From positions 89,368 to 153,367 of the forward strand of contig DYLK01000003.1 of the NCBI GenBank assembly GCA_020722065.1: a stretch of DNA of 64,000 bases, in the 5' to 3' direction. This document shows positions 53,801-62,369 of this stretch, one piece after another (position 1 is the first letter of the stretch; each line of letters starts with the position of its first letter). The stretch comes from Melioribacter roseus. GTDB lineage: Bacteria > Bacteroidota > Ignavibacteria > Ignavibacteriales > Melioribacteraceae. The translations under genes and the position numbers were made by a program. The notes under the pieces are model-generated. The model was not told where the DNA came from, did no database searches, and worked only from the letters and a program-made list of their open reading frames with translations.

Positions 53801-54022
53801 CGGAAAGATTTTGGACTTGATGTAACCGACAGAATAATTGTTTATTATAAATCAGATGAAAAATTTGTAGATTATTTAGTAAATTTTTATGATTATATTA
53901 ATAACGAAATTTTAAGTGATGTTATCATAAATTCTCAAACTGAAAGAGGTGAATTTGAACAAAGTTGGGAAATTGGTGAATTTAAAGTAGATATCTCAAT
54001 TAAAAAAAATGATAGAATTTGA
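50852..54022 (+). CDS. ileS: Isoleucyl-tRNA synthetase
   Basis: The 1,056-residue class I synthetase charges tRNA-Ile. The HIGH-equivalent is in PPTANGKPGIHHVMARSLKD (about 45-64) and KMSKS is in LKMSKSRGNTVNPFELF (about 601-617). An editing domain is inserted between (about 190-400). The GxPGIHHV form and the long C-terminal region without an obvious zinc ribbon fit the type-2, eukaryote-like IleRS, which in known examples tends to resist mupirocin; that property is an inference. dksA-like and lspA genes follow in the order usual for ileS-lspA clusters. Confidence 0.96.
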   Translation: MFKQYKKVDYPEIEKQILQNWKENQIFEKSISSRDENKPFTFYEGPPTANGKPGIHHVMARSLKDLVCRYKTLQGYRVHRKAGWDTHGLPVEIEVEKQLGIKSKSEIPEFGVAKYNKACYNSVFTYKELWEQMTERMGYWVDLSEPYITCDQNYIESVWWALKTLFDKGLLFKDYKIVPQCPRSETVLSSHELALGYKETKDPSVYVLFKINDEKFADEETFFLVWTTTPWTLISNVAVAVGPNIDYVKIKTDNKLMILAKERLSVIQNEYEIISEYKGSYLVGTSYEQLFDYCTVDKKAFFAIEADFVSTEDGSGIVHIAPAFGADDYEVSKKNNLPFLQPVRRNGTFTEEVTDFENQFVKDADAGIIIKLKEKGQLYRKETILHTYPFSWRFDDVPVIYYARESWFIRTTSIADKMVELNKTINWYPPEVGSGRFGNWLEENKDWALSRDRFWATPLPIWISEDGEMFAIGSVAELKEGFIIKNGEKVKISTLNENEIDLHKPFVDEVFFEKNGKIFNRTPELIDVWFDSGAMPFAQFHYPFENKELFEKNYPADFICEGIDQTRGWFYTLHAIGTMLFGKVAYKNLIVNELILDKNGLKMSKSRGNTVNPFELFDKYGADATRWYLVTTSPPWKPTLFDEEGILEVQRKFFGTIVNTYSFFALYANLDNFTYSETQIQYENRPEIDRWIISKMNSVVEEYQKLMDSYDVTKAARLVSDFTIDEVSNWYVRRNRRRFWKSEINENKLAAYQTLYEVLITIAKLASPFAPFISDEIYQNLNSVTQKENYESVHLTTFPSISYVDKNLEEKMEIAQKVVFLTRSMRAKGNLKVRQPLQKIMVAVNQEKREAIREMQDVILEEINIKHLELLVDDSGIVSKSAKPNFKVIGPKYGKLVKPLTNAIKEMSKDQIAELEKNGKITLSVENESLSVGFDEIEILSTQIEGWIVETENGLTVAIDTELNENLIAEGYAREFVNRVQNMRKDFGLDVTDRIIVYYKSDEKFVDYLVNFYDYINNEILSDVIINSQTERGEFEQSWEIGEFKVDISIKKNDRI

Positions 54023-54039
54023 TAAAAGGAGAAAAGAAA

Positions 54040-54819
54040 ATGGCTAAGAAACTTACAGAAGAAAAAAAGACTAAATTAAATGATGTTGAAGAAGTTAAGT
54101 CAAAGAAATCAAATAAAAGTGAAAAAAAAGTTGAAAAGAAATCAAATCCAGCAGAAATAGCTGAAAAAAAAGCTAAGAAAAAAGATATTGCAGATTTAAA
54201 AGCTGTTGAAGCAATTGTTGAAAAGAATACAGATAAATCGGCTGAGAAACACGAACAAGAATTAAAACCAAAAGCAACTACATCTTCATTAAGAATTAAA
54301 AGATCGTCCTCCAAAGATCAAGATGAAATTATTTTATCTGGAAAATTGACTGTAAGGCGTCCAAAAAATGATAATGAACCTTTTATTATTTCAACTGCTA
54401 ACGGTTCAACAATGAATGGTTATAGTCCAGAAGAATTACAAGAATTCCGTGAATTACTAAGTATCCGTAGGAATGAAATTCTTGAACAATTACAATTATT
54501 AAAAGAGCAAATGCACGACCCAAATACTGGTGAATATGTTAATGAAAATTCACCTTATTCTCTTCACATGGCAGAGCAAGGCACAGATGCACAGGAAAGA
54601 GAAAAACTATATCTTTGGGCACAACGCGAAACAAAATTACTTCGTTACACTGAAGATGCAATTACAAGAATTGATTTAGGAACTTACGGACTTTGTGTTG
54701 ATTGTATCGAACAACCTAAAAAACTTTGTCCAACTTGTCCCCTAATTCCAAAAGAACGTTTGCGAGCAGTTCCACATACGCAACATTGTGTTCAAGTTAA
54801 ACAAACAAAACAAAAATAA
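54040..54819 (+). CDS. DksA/TraR-type zinc-finger protein with Lys-rich N-terminus
   Basis: I use ATG 54040, with AAGGAGAAAAG just upstream, rather than TTG 54019. The protein has 259 residues. The first 105 are low-complexity and very rich in Lys, Glu and Ala, probably disordered. The rest is a DksA-like helical hairpin (LQEFRELLSIRRNEILEQLQ; QEREKLYLWAQRETKLLRYT) and a zinc finger with CVDC and CPTC. DksA relatives bind RNA polymerase through the secondary channel; the long basic extension is unusual. lspA begins at the base after its stop, a frequent neighbour pair in Bacteroidota. Confidence 0.88.
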   Translation: MAKKLTEEKKTKLNDVEEVKSKKSNKSEKKVEKKSNPAEIAEKKAKKKDIADLKAVEAIVEKNTDKSAEKHEQELKPKATTSSLRIKRSSSKDQDEIILSGKLTVRRPKNDNEPFIISTANGSTMNGYSPEELQEFRELLSIRRNEILEQLQLLKEQMHDPNTGEYVNENSPYSLHMAEQGTDAQEREKLYLWAQRETKLLRYTEDAITRIDLGTYGLCVDCIEQPKKLCPTCPLIPKERLRAVPHTQHCVQVKQTKQK

Positions 54820-55473
54820 TTGGCTGTACTAATAATTTCGGCAATTATTGTTATTGTCGATCAAATCTCGAAATTGCTTGTTCGTGGCTTCTCAATTCCA
54901 TTTTTAGGAATTGAACACGACGGCTTTTACTATGGTGAAAGTATTCATGTTATTGGCGATTTTCTACAATTTACATTTGTTGAAAATCCAGGAATTGCTT
55001 TTGGTATTGATATTGGTATCGAAGCCAAACTTTTTCTCACGATTTTTACATTTCTTCTTAGTTCCGCAATTTTTGTTTTTTTATACAAGAACAAAAGGAA
55101 TGTACTGACATATAGAATTGGAATTTCTTTAGTATTAGGTGGAGCAATAGGAAATTTGATTGATAGAATGTTTTACGGTGTTTTATTTGATTATGCTCCA
55201 CTTTTTTATGGGAAAGTTGTTGATTTCATCAATTTTGAATTTCCAGATTTCACATTATTTGGAAGTTCATTTACAAGATTTCCAATTTTTAATATTGCAG
55301 ATTCAGCAGTTACAATTGGTGTAATTATAATTCTACTATTTGCTCCTGAAAATAATTTTAGGTTGAAAAAAAAGAAAAATGGAAGTAATTCTCTTGATGA
55401 AAATAATTCTGAACTCAATAGAAATGAAGTAAACGGTTCAGATTTACCTTCTCAAGAAGAAAAATCGTTATAA
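54820..55473 (+). CDS. lspA: Lipoprotein signal peptidase (signal peptidase II)
   Basis: The protein has 217 residues. The start is TTG 54820, immediately after the preceding stop and giving AVLIISAIIVIVDQISKLLV as helix 1. Four membrane helices are seen. Motifs are VENPGIAFGI (about 54-63), GGAIGNLIDRMFYGVLFDY (about 107-125) and FNIADSAVTIGVII (about 160-173), with the two catalytic Asp in LFDY/VDF and NIADS. It cleaves prolipoproteins before the lipidated Cys. A polar tail of about 40 residues after helix 4 is longer than usual. Confidence 0.94.
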   Translation: MAVLIISAIIVIVDQISKLLVRGFSIPFLGIEHDGFYYGESIHVIGDFLQFTFVENPGIAFGIDIGIEAKLFLTIFTFLLSSAIFVFLYKNKRNVLTYRIGISLVLGGAIGNLIDRMFYGVLFDYAPLFYGKVVDFINFEFPDFTLFGSSFTRFPIFNIADSAVTIGVIIILLFAPENNFRLKKKKNGSNSLDENNSELNRNEVNGSDLPSQEEKSL

Positions 55474-55494
55474 ACCTTATAAATTGAGTGCATC

Positions 55495-56475
55495 TTGAGT
55501 AAATTGATTAATGAAAAGATTATTGAAATTGTTGTTGAACCACATCAGAAAAAGGAAAGATTAGATACCTATTTGACAAATCACGTTGAAAACGCAACTC
55601 GAACAAAAATCCAAAAATTAATTAAAGCTGAATTAGTTACTGTAAATGGTAATTATGAAAAACCCAATTATCAAGTCTTGGGAAATGATAATATTGTCTT
55701 GAAAATACCAATTTCTCCTCGTCCAGAATTTATCGAACCAGAAGAAATTCCTCTTGATATTATTTACGAAGACGAATTTATGCTTGTAATCAACAAACCA
55801 GCTGGAATGGTAGTTCATCCCGCATTTGGTCATCACAGCGGAACGCTTGTAAATGCACTTTTGCATTATACTTCAAATTTGAGCCAAGTTCGTGAAGAAG
55901 AAGGTCCTGGGATTGTTCATCGTATTGATAAAGAAACTTCGGGGCTATTATTAATTGCTAAAGACAATTGGACACATGCACAATTAGCTAAACAATTTGC
56001 AGTTCATTCTATTCATAGGGAATATTGGGCAGTGGCTTGGGGACATTTTAAGCATCCAAAAGGTGAAATTGTTGGAAATATTACAAGAAGTAAAACAGAT
56101 AGAAAAGTATATACTGTAAGCAAAACTGAAGGAAAATTTGCTCATACTTTTTATGAAGTTTTGGAAGAATTTGAATTTGCTTCGTTAGTAAAATTAAATC
56201 TAAAAACAGGCAGAACTCACCAAATTAGAGTTCATCTTGCAAGTATAAATCACCCAATTTTTGGTGACCCGACTTACGGAGGTAGAAAAATAAATTTTGG
56301 TGGTGATTTAGCAAAATTGAAAAGTAGAGTAAATAATTTGTTAGAAATTATGCCTCGACAAGCTTTACATGCAAAAACATTAGGATTTTTCCATCCACAT
56401 TTGAATAAGGAATTATTTTTTAATTCCGAATTACCAGCTGACTTTACAGAATTACTCAAAAAATTAAAATCTTAA
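55495..56475 (+). CDS. rluD: RluD-family 23S rRNA/tRNA pseudouridine synthase
   Basis: The protein has 326 residues from TTG 55495; there is no ATG before the S4 domain. An N-terminal S4 RNA-binding domain (KKERLDTYLTNHVENATRTK, about 18-80) is followed by the catalytic domain with the active Asp in GIVHRIDKETSGLLLIAKDN (about 138-157). NLKTGRTHQIRVHLASINHP, FGDPTYGG and RQALHAKTLGFFHP are family signatures. RluD modifies helix 69 of 23S rRNA; assignment to RluD rather than RluC is by domain layout. A terminator follows at 56527. Confidence 0.93.
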   Translation: MSKLINEKIIEIVVEPHQKKERLDTYLTNHVENATRTKIQKLIKAELVTVNGNYEKPNYQVLGNDNIVLKIPISPRPEFIEPEEIPLDIIYEDEFMLVINKPAGMVVHPAFGHHSGTLVNALLHYTSNLSQVREEEGPGIVHRIDKETSGLLLIAKDNWTHAQLAKQFAVHSIHREYWAVAWGHFKHPKGEIVGNITRSKTDRKVYTVSKTEGKFAHTFYEVLEEFEFASLVKLNLKTGRTHQIRVHLASINHPIFGDPTYGGRKINFGGDLAKLKSRVNNLLEIMPRQALHAKTLGFFHPHLNKELFFNSELPADFTELLKKLKS

Positions 56476-56526
56476 TTTGCTAATTTCTAAATTGAGTGAT
56501 TTCTGTTTATTGATACTCTATAAAAA

Positions 56527-56550
56527 AAATCCCACAAGACTGTGGGATTT
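56527..56550. terminator. Bidirectional Rho-independent terminator between rluD and the GH2 gene
   Basis: AAATCCCACA (56527-56536), loop AGAC, TGTGGGATTT (56541-56550): a 10-bp perfect stem with A-rich and T-rich flanks, serving the converging rluD (plus) and GH2 (minus) transcripts. Confidence 0.88.
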
Positions 56551-56556
56551 TAATTT

Positions 56557-58899
56557 CTATTTTACAATAATCATTTTTTTAGCTTGGATAAAATTTCCAC
56601 TCTGAAGTTTATAAATGTAAACTCCGTTTGCAAGGTTCGAAGTGTCGAAAACAATTTCGTGAGTTCCAGCTGAAAATGGTTTATTCACAACTTCAGCTAC
56701 TTCTTCGCCAATTGTATTATAGATTTTTATATTCACATTTGATGAATTATTACTTGATGGTACTGAAAATTTTATTGTTGTTGAGTGTTTTGCCGTGGTA
56801 TCGTTATTCTTTGCAATTACTGGATTAGGGAAATTCTGAAATAATACAAACTCTTCAGCTTTCCCATTTAAATTATTTTCATCAATTCCAACAATCATTC
56901 CGCCCATATTTGCCCAAGGTTGATAATTGTTGTAAAGTGTGTAATAAACTGGCTTTTTCCAAGTTCTATCCATTGAAATAAGTCCCATACTTTGATAACC
57001 AGTATATTGATTATAAGTGTACCAATCAAAAACGCACCACCAAGTTGTTGCAATTAAATGCCCGTTTGGATTATAAACTCCATTTTCATTCATTGGTGCA
57101 AAAAATCTGAAAGCATCAAAAGTTTGCTCAAAAACTGTAACTTGTGTTTGTAGCGAGGAACCGTTTTCTGACGACCAATAGCCAAATTCGGTATCAATAA
57201 CTGGTTTATTTGGAAATGCGTTTCTTGCATTTACTAAGAAAAGCAAAGTCCCGTTGTAATAAGTTCCACCGTGGAAAATACCAAAATACATCGTCCAACC
57301 AGCAGCATCAAGTGGTGCTTGAGTTTCGTCTGCGTAACCAGGATAATCAGCTGCGGCAGATTGTGTAACTAATCTTCCATCAGGATAATTTGTGTGGATA
57401 TCATTCATAATTGTTTCGTGATAAATCAATCTATTAGGAATATCTTTGCACTCGTTTGCTGTACTCCAAAATAAAATTGATGGTCGGTTAAAATCTTTAT
57501 AAACCATTTCACGGAACATTTGTTGGTGAATATGTCGTTGGTTGTTCTGTATCAACCAAGGAGTTTCAGTATTAAACCACCAAACTGGAATTTCTTCCAT
57601 CACTGCAATTCCAAGTCGGTCAGTAATCAAATAAGTATAAGGATGATTTGGATAATGTGCAGTTCGAATGTAAAGAATGTTTGATTCTTTAATCAATTTG
57701 AAATCACTATAAATAATTTCTTTTGTTACACTTCTGCCATATTCTGGATGATCTTCGTGGCGAGCTGCACCAGTTAAAAACGAAACATTTCCATTTATCA
57801 ACAATTTATCACCGTTCGTTTCGACAGTTCTGATTCCAAATTGAGTTGAAAATTCGTCTATTACAACTGAATTTTCCAACAATTCGGTTTTAAGAATATA
57901 CAAATTTGGGTTTTTCATCGTCCACAAATCTGGATTGTTTACGGAAAGATTAACTTGATTTGGAAAAACTTCGCCACTTGAAAGGGAAATGTTCGAAGAA
58001 GTTTCGCCCGAAAAAGATGCAATTTCGCCAATCAATTCATAAGTGAATTCAGTTTGAATATTTGTGGAATCAATATTTGCTTTATAAATAGAATGTCTAA
58101 TTTCCAAATTTTTTGATGTTGAATCGTTGTTATAAACTACAGTTTTTACAGAAATATTTCCGTTTTTATCAAGTGGACGAACATCGTTTCTAACTATTGA
58201 TGTTTTGTTTGCGAATTCGATGTAAACATCGTGAATAATTCCTGCATAATTAAACCAGTCAGATTCATAAGGTGGAACAATATCATCTCGTGTATCCCAT
58301 TCAATATTTTCAACACGTACAGCAATAAGGTTTTCGGCTCCATAATTCAATTTATCTGAAATATCGAAAGCAAAAGGTGTATAGCCACCTTCGTGATAAC
58401 CAACATATTGTCCATTTATCCAAACATCAGCAACGTAATTTACAGCAAGAAAATTCAGTTTTGCAAATTTGTTTGATAATGAATCTGAAACGTTAAATTT
58501 ATATCTATACCAAACTCCATCGTTATATCTTTCGGGACTAGTTGGAAAAGTATTCATTGTGTTTTCAACTGCTGGAATTGATTTTGGCTCAAGTGCGGAA
58601 TCGTCGTAGTCAACTTGCCAAAGTGGTTCGTTGTTTTGGATTGTTTGTATAGTTGTCTCGGTTCGCTCGGATAATGTTAAATCGGGTGTTGAAGTGAACC
58701 GCAATTTTTTCCATTCACCTCGCAAATCAATAATTGTACGATTTTGTTTTTCAAATGATGGAAGTGGCATTCCATTCTGAAATGGTACTACGATTCCATT
58801 AATTGTTTGTAAATCAAGTGTTTTTTGTAATGTTGCTATGTTTTGAGCCATTAAATTTGCAAATACAAAAAACAGAAGAAGTGTAATAGTTCTCTTCAT
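56557..58899 (-). CDS. Secreted glycoside hydrolase family 2 enzyme with type IX sorting tail
   Basis: The protein has 780 residues with a signal peptide (MKRTITLLLFFVFANLMAQ). It has a GH2 jelly-roll (about 50-235; YVADVWINGQYVGYHEGGYT), an Ig-like domain (about 235-365) and a TIM barrel (about 365-650). The acid/base Glu is in LFWSTANECKD (about 481) and the nucleophile Glu in VIDTEFGYWS (about 569). Family members are beta-galactosidases, glucuronidases or mannosidases; the substrate is unclear. The last ~85 residues (FPNPV, then NGVYIYKLQSGNF and KKMIIVK) are a Por/T9SS type A sorting domain, so the enzyme is sent across the outer membrane and probably surface-bound. The gene lies downstream of the sugar transporter gene on the same strand, 53 bases apart. 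Confidence 0.92.
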   Translation of the reverse strand: MKRTITLLLFFVFANLMAQNIATLQKTLDLQTINGIVVPFQNGMPLPSFEKQNRTIIDLRGEWKKLRFTSTPDLTLSERTETTIQTIQNNEPLWQVDYDDSALEPKSIPAVENTMNTFPTSPERYNDGVWYRYKFNVSDSLSNKFAKLNFLAVNYVADVWINGQYVGYHEGGYTPFAFDISDKLNYGAENLIAVRVENIEWDTRDDIVPPYESDWFNYAGIIHDVYIEFANKTSIVRNDVRPLDKNGNISVKTVVYNNDSTSKNLEIRHSIYKANIDSTNIQTEFTYELIGEIASFSGETSSNISLSSGEVFPNQVNLSVNNPDLWTMKNPNLYILKTELLENSVVIDEFSTQFGIRTVETNGDKLLINGNVSFLTGAARHEDHPEYGRSVTKEIIYSDFKLIKESNILYIRTAHYPNHPYTYLITDRLGIAVMEEIPVWWFNTETPWLIQNNQRHIHQQMFREMVYKDFNRPSILFWSTANECKDIPNRLIYHETIMNDIHTNYPDGRLVTQSAAADYPGYADETQAPLDAAGWTMYFGIFHGGTYYNGTLLFLVNARNAFPNKPVIDTEFGYWSSENGSSLQTQVTVFEQTFDAFRFFAPMNENGVYNPNGHLIATTWWCVFDWYTYNQYTGYQSMGLISMDRTWKKPVYYTLYNNYQPWANMGGMIVGIDENNLNGKAEEFVLFQNFPNPVIAKNNDTTAKHSTTIKFSVPSSNNSSNVNIKIYNTIGEEVAEVVNKPFSAGTHEIVFDTSNLANGVYIYKLQSGNFIQAKKMIIVK

Positions 58900-58952
58900 C
58901 TCTACTCCAAGTATATATTTATAATTAATTATTTAATTGTTCAATAATAATG

Positions 58953-60434
58953 TCAATCATCCACTCTTACAACAAGAATTGATGCTAAAAGCATTGAGCT
59001 TCCGCCAATTATCAAGGCTGAAATTGCTTCTCCAGCAAAAACATTTTTTACTATAAAACCAAGAATTGAAGCCGCAGTAATTTGTGGAAGAACGATAAAA
59101 AAGTTGAAAATTCCCATATAAACACCTAATTTTTTCTGCGGAAGTGAGCCAGTTAAAATTGCATAAGGCATCGAAAGAATTGATGCCCAAGCTAAGCCAA
59201 TTCCTAATTCTGAAATCATCAGCATTTTTGGGTCGGTGATAAAATAGAAAGAAATTAAGCCAATTCCGCCAGCTATTAAACTAATAGAATGGACAATTTT
59301 CCGTGAATATTTTTTTGCTAAAAACATTAACACAAATGCCATTATGGCTGCAAAACCGTTGTAAACTGACATTAAAATTCCAACCCAATTTGCTCCTTCA
59401 TTATAAAGAGCAGATTTTGTGTCAGTTGCTCCATAAATATGATGTGTAACTGCTGGCGTTGTGTAAATCCACATTGAAAAAAGCGCAAACCAAGAAAAGA
59501 ATTGAACTATTGCAAGTTGTTTCATTGTTTTTGGCATTTTATATAAATCAGTTAAAATTTCTATGAAAGCATTCTCAGATTTTTTCATATTCACCATAAT
59601 GCTTGCTAAAATCTGCAGAAATCCAAATCCCATTATACTCCAGAAAAGAAGTTTCAATCCATAATCAATAGTGAAAAATTGCTGAGATATAAAAAGTAAA
59701 AAAACGCCAGAAAGTAACCAGATAAACCCCATCGAAAGAAAATCGGTTTTTTTATCGTGCAAATAATCTTTGGATTTTACTTTTTTAAATATTTCGAAAG
59801 ATTCCAATTCTTCAGGGGAATATTCTTTTGTAGAAAAAATTGTGTAAAGAATTGATAGAAGGAAAACTGCACCACCAAAATAGAAAGAATATTTAACCGA
59901 TTGTGGAATTTCATTTTCAGAAGCAACATTCGAAATTCCCAGCCAATTTGTAAGAATATACGGCAAAGCCGAGGCAATTACTGCTCCCATTCCAATAAAG
60001 AAAGATTGCATCGAAAAGCCAATTGTTCGCTGTTCGTCGGGTAAATTATCACCAACAAAAGCTCGAAAAGGTTCCATTGTAATATTAATTGATCCATCCA
60101 TCATCCAAAGCATTCCAGCTGCAATCCACAGAGTTGGTGAATTTGGCATAATCAGAATTGCAATTGATGCTAAAATTGCTCCAACTAAAAAATATGGTCG
60201 TCGTCTTCCCAATTTTCCCCAAGTATTATCACTCATGTGTCCAATAATTGGTTGAATAATTAAACCCGTAAATGGTGCGGCAATCCAAAGAATAGGAATA
60301 TCATCAATTTTTGCCCCAAGTGTTTCAAAAATTCGGCTTACGTTTGCATTTTGCAGAGCAAATCCAAATTGTAAACCAAAAAATCCAAAACTCATATTCC
60401 AAATTTGCCAGAACGATAGGGACGGCTTTTTCAT
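58953..60434 (-). CDS. MFS disaccharide transporter (SLC45/MalT-like)
   Basis: The protein has 493 residues with 12 membrane helices. It belongs to the glycoside/SLC45-like branch of the major facilitator superfamily, whose bacterial members import maltose or sucrose with protons. Seen: QIWNMSFGFFGLQFGFALQN (helix 1), IIGHMSDNTWGKLGRRRPYF (the MFS loop 2-3 motif, about 62-81), and MEPFRAFVGDNLPDEQRTIG after helix 4. A short hydrophilic loop with EEL..FEIFKKVKSKD lies mid-protein. Together with the secreted GH2 enzyme it makes a small 'cut outside, import' unit. Confidence 0.9.
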   Translation of the reverse strand: MKKPSLSFWQIWNMSFGFFGLQFGFALQNANVSRIFETLGAKIDDIPILWIAAPFTGLIIQPIIGHMSDNTWGKLGRRRPYFLVGAILASIAILIMPNSPTLWIAAGMLWMMDGSINITMEPFRAFVGDNLPDEQRTIGFSMQSFFIGMGAVIASALPYILTNWLGISNVASENEIPQSVKYSFYFGGAVFLLSILYTIFSTKEYSPEELESFEIFKKVKSKDYLHDKKTDFLSMGFIWLLSGVFLLFISQQFFTIDYGLKLLFWSIMGFGFLQILASIMVNMKKSENAFIEILTDLYKMPKTMKQLAIVQFFSWFALFSMWIYTTPAVTHHIYGATDTKSALYNEGANWVGILMSVYNGFAAIMAFVLMFLAKKYSRKIVHSISLIAGGIGLISFYFITDPKMLMISELGIGLAWASILSMPYAILTGSLPQKKLGVYMGIFNFFIVLPQITAASILGFIVKNVFAGEAISALIIGGSSMLLASILVVRVDD

Positions 60435-60758
60435 GCTTTTTCCTTAAATAATGTGGTTGAAAAATAAGAAATTTTCAATTTATATTTGAAAAGATTGAAC
60501 TTATTTACATAGCAAAAAACTAAACTACAAAATATTATGTTATGTATAATTTAATGATGGATAATTTTGCTTAATTTATGAACAAACATGAAAAATAAAG
60601 TTGCTTTTTGCTTGCCAAGCATTAAGGTTAGGACTTTTATGCAAAACTTTGTGTCCTTTGAGGTTTTTTTTACCACAAAGAGCACAAAATATTTATGCAT
60701 ATATAGTTGGAAATAAAAAAAAATATTTTTAAGTTATCGTTTACAGTGAATGACAATT

Positions 60759-60778
60759 AGCGGAGTAAAAAGTCCGCT
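60759..60778. other. Perfect hairpin upstream of the Zorya-like module
   Basis: AGCGGA (60759-60764), an 8-base loop, TCCGCT (60773-60778). It has no T-run on the plus strand and does not end any gene I see. It could be a decayed terminator or part of a cassette junction. Confidence 0.4.
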
Positions 60779-60883
60779 GGATAACATAATTTAATATTCA
60801 GGGAGTTATATAGAATTTTAATTACATTAAGTTGAAAAATAAAGAAAAAATAAAAGTTTTATCAAAGTAAAAGTAAAGAGCGT

Positions 60884-60952
60884 GCCTAACCAGTGCCTCA
60901 AGCCGAAAAACCTTTTCGCATTTGGCAATTTTGTAATTTCCAGGTTAGTCGT
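60884..60952 (+). repeat. attC-like element, left of the Zorya-like module
   Basis: This ~69-bp element has an outer inverted pair CTAACC (60886-60891) / GGTTAG (60943-60948) and an inner pair CCGAAA / TTTGG around TTTTCGCATT. A related copy in the same orientation is at 63931-64000: both share CTAACCAG at the left, TTTTCGCATT in the middle and AGTCGT at the right. The outer boxes resemble the R''/R' boxes of integron attC sites (GCCTAAC, GTTAGTC), though not perfectly. No integrase gene is in the window. Confidence 0.65.
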
Positions 60953-61095
60953 TCCGTTTCAAGTTTCTTGTTCAAGGTAGTTGTGCTATGATAGTTTTTT
61001 ATAATTATAAAAATTATTAATAAGTTCGGCATTGTAGTTATGGGCTGCGCCTTAGTCACAACGCCGTTAGTTGCTTAATAAAGTAAGAGATAAAT

Positions 61096-62367
61096 ATGAT
61101 TCCTCAAGATTCCATTAGCATTATCGTTTCAGTATTAATACTACTTAGTCCATTCGCTCTACGAAAAAAACAAAAAGTATCCGATATTTCAAGTCTAGTC
61201 GTAACATTTGGTATTCTCGGAACTTTCATAGGAATATTTCTTGGGTTAATAACTTTTGAGGTAACGGATATTTATGGTAGTGTGCCAAAGTTATTAGAAG
61301 GATTAAAAACTGCCTTTCTTACTTCTATTGCTGGAATGATAGCCGGTGTATTACTAAAAATATTTCCTTCTGTTTATGGAATTAAAATCGAAGAAGAAAA
61401 ATCAGATGATTCAGCTGTTGAATCTATGATAAGTATATTAAATGATATTAATGCTAATCAAATCGAAATATCAAAACGAGAGACAGAGCAGTTACGACAA
61501 ATTGAGAGGGCTTTATGCGGAGAAGGTGATACTACTTTATTAACGCAAATTCAAAAATTACGAACACTTATTTCCGATAAACAAGATGATCTGATTAAAG
61601 AATTCCGTGATTTTGCAAAAACAATGGCAGAAAATAATAGCAAAGCTTTAATTGATGCGCTAACTCAAGTGATGAGAGATTTTAACACAAAAATAAATGA
61701 ACAATTTGGTGAAAACTTTAAACAACTAAATGAAGCAGTTGGCAAAATACTTGTTTGGCAAGAAAATTATAAAGAACAAATCGAATTAATAATTCAACAG
61801 TTTGAAAAAAGTGTTGAAGGGATTAGTAAAACAGAAAAATCTATCACTAACATACAAGCAGAGTTTTTAAAGATTTCACAAACTGGCGAAGAACTTAAAA
61901 GTCTTATAGGTATTTTCTCTAATCAAATTGAAACAATAAATTCTGTTTCGCAAAGCGCAAAAAATGCCTTCCCAATTATTGAAGAAAATATAAAAAAACT
62001 AACAAAAGATTTTTCAGACCGTGTAAATCTTGCAACAGAAGAATTGAATAATATAACCAAGCGTCAAAAAGATAGTTCAAATCAGCAAGTCCAGCTAATA
62101 ACTGAAACTAGTAGAAATCTTTCCGAAAACGTTACTGAAATTCTGAGAAATATGAATTCACAAATTGATTCATTTATGAAACAGAATGCAGAAAGGATAG
62201 CAAAGCAAGTTTCGGAACTTGACAAAGCATTACAAGAAGAATTAACAAAATCACTAAAATCCTTAGCAAGCCAATTGGGCTCACTTTCTAATAAGTTCGC
62301 GCAAGATTATACACCTATCACAAATAGACTAAAGGAAATTATTCAGTCATTAGATGGTAGGGAATAA
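61096..62367 (+). CDS. zorA: ZorA-like MotA/ExbB/TolQ-family motor protein (Zorya defence)
   Basis: The 423-residue protein has three membrane helices in the first 100 (SIIVSVLILLSPFAL; SSLVVTFGILGTFIGIFLGL; LKTAFLTSIAGMIAGVLL). The last two correspond to the MotA/TolQ/ExbB proton-channel core. A long cytoplasmic coiled-coil tail follows (about 125-420), the hallmark of ZorA, which in characterised systems forms the intracellular sensor tail of the ZorAB stator. It overlaps nothing upstream and is 2 bases from zorB. Related MotA/TolQ genes in non-defence settings lack such a tail and the partner HNH gene. The assignment to Zorya is by domain and gene order. Confidence 0.85.
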   Translation: MIPQDSISIIVSVLILLSPFALRKKQKVSDISSLVVTFGILGTFIGIFLGLITFEVTDIYGSVPKLLEGLKTAFLTSIAGMIAGVLLKIFPSVYGIKIEEEKSDDSAVESMISILNDINANQIEISKRETEQLRQIERALCGEGDTTLLTQIQKLRTLISDKQDDLIKEFRDFAKTMAENNSKALIDALTQVMRDFNTKINEQFGENFKQLNEAVGKILVWQENYKEQIELIIQQFEKSVEGISKTEKSITNIQAEFLKISQTGEELKSLIGIFSNQIETINSVSQSAKNAFPIIEENIKKLTKDFSDRVNLATEELNNITKRQKDSSNQQVQLITETSRNLSENVTEILRNMNSQIDSFMKQNAERIAKQVSELDKALQEELTKSLKSLASQLGSLSNKFAQDYTPITNRLKEIIQSLDGRE

Positions 62368-62369
62368 TT

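Larger units (their letters stand above)
60435..61095. other. Non-coding region between the MFS gene and zorA
   Basis: These 660 bases hold no gene I can support. Left to right: the upstream region of the minus-strand MFS gene; an AT-rich stretch; a hairpin at 60759-60778; the attC-like element at 60884-60952; then about 140 bases before zorA with a GC-richer patch near 61040-61075 (GGGCTGCGCC and ACAACGCCGTTAG). That patch has the look of a second, shorter recombination-site remnant. The base composition changes noticeably from the flanking operons. Confidence 0.6.
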
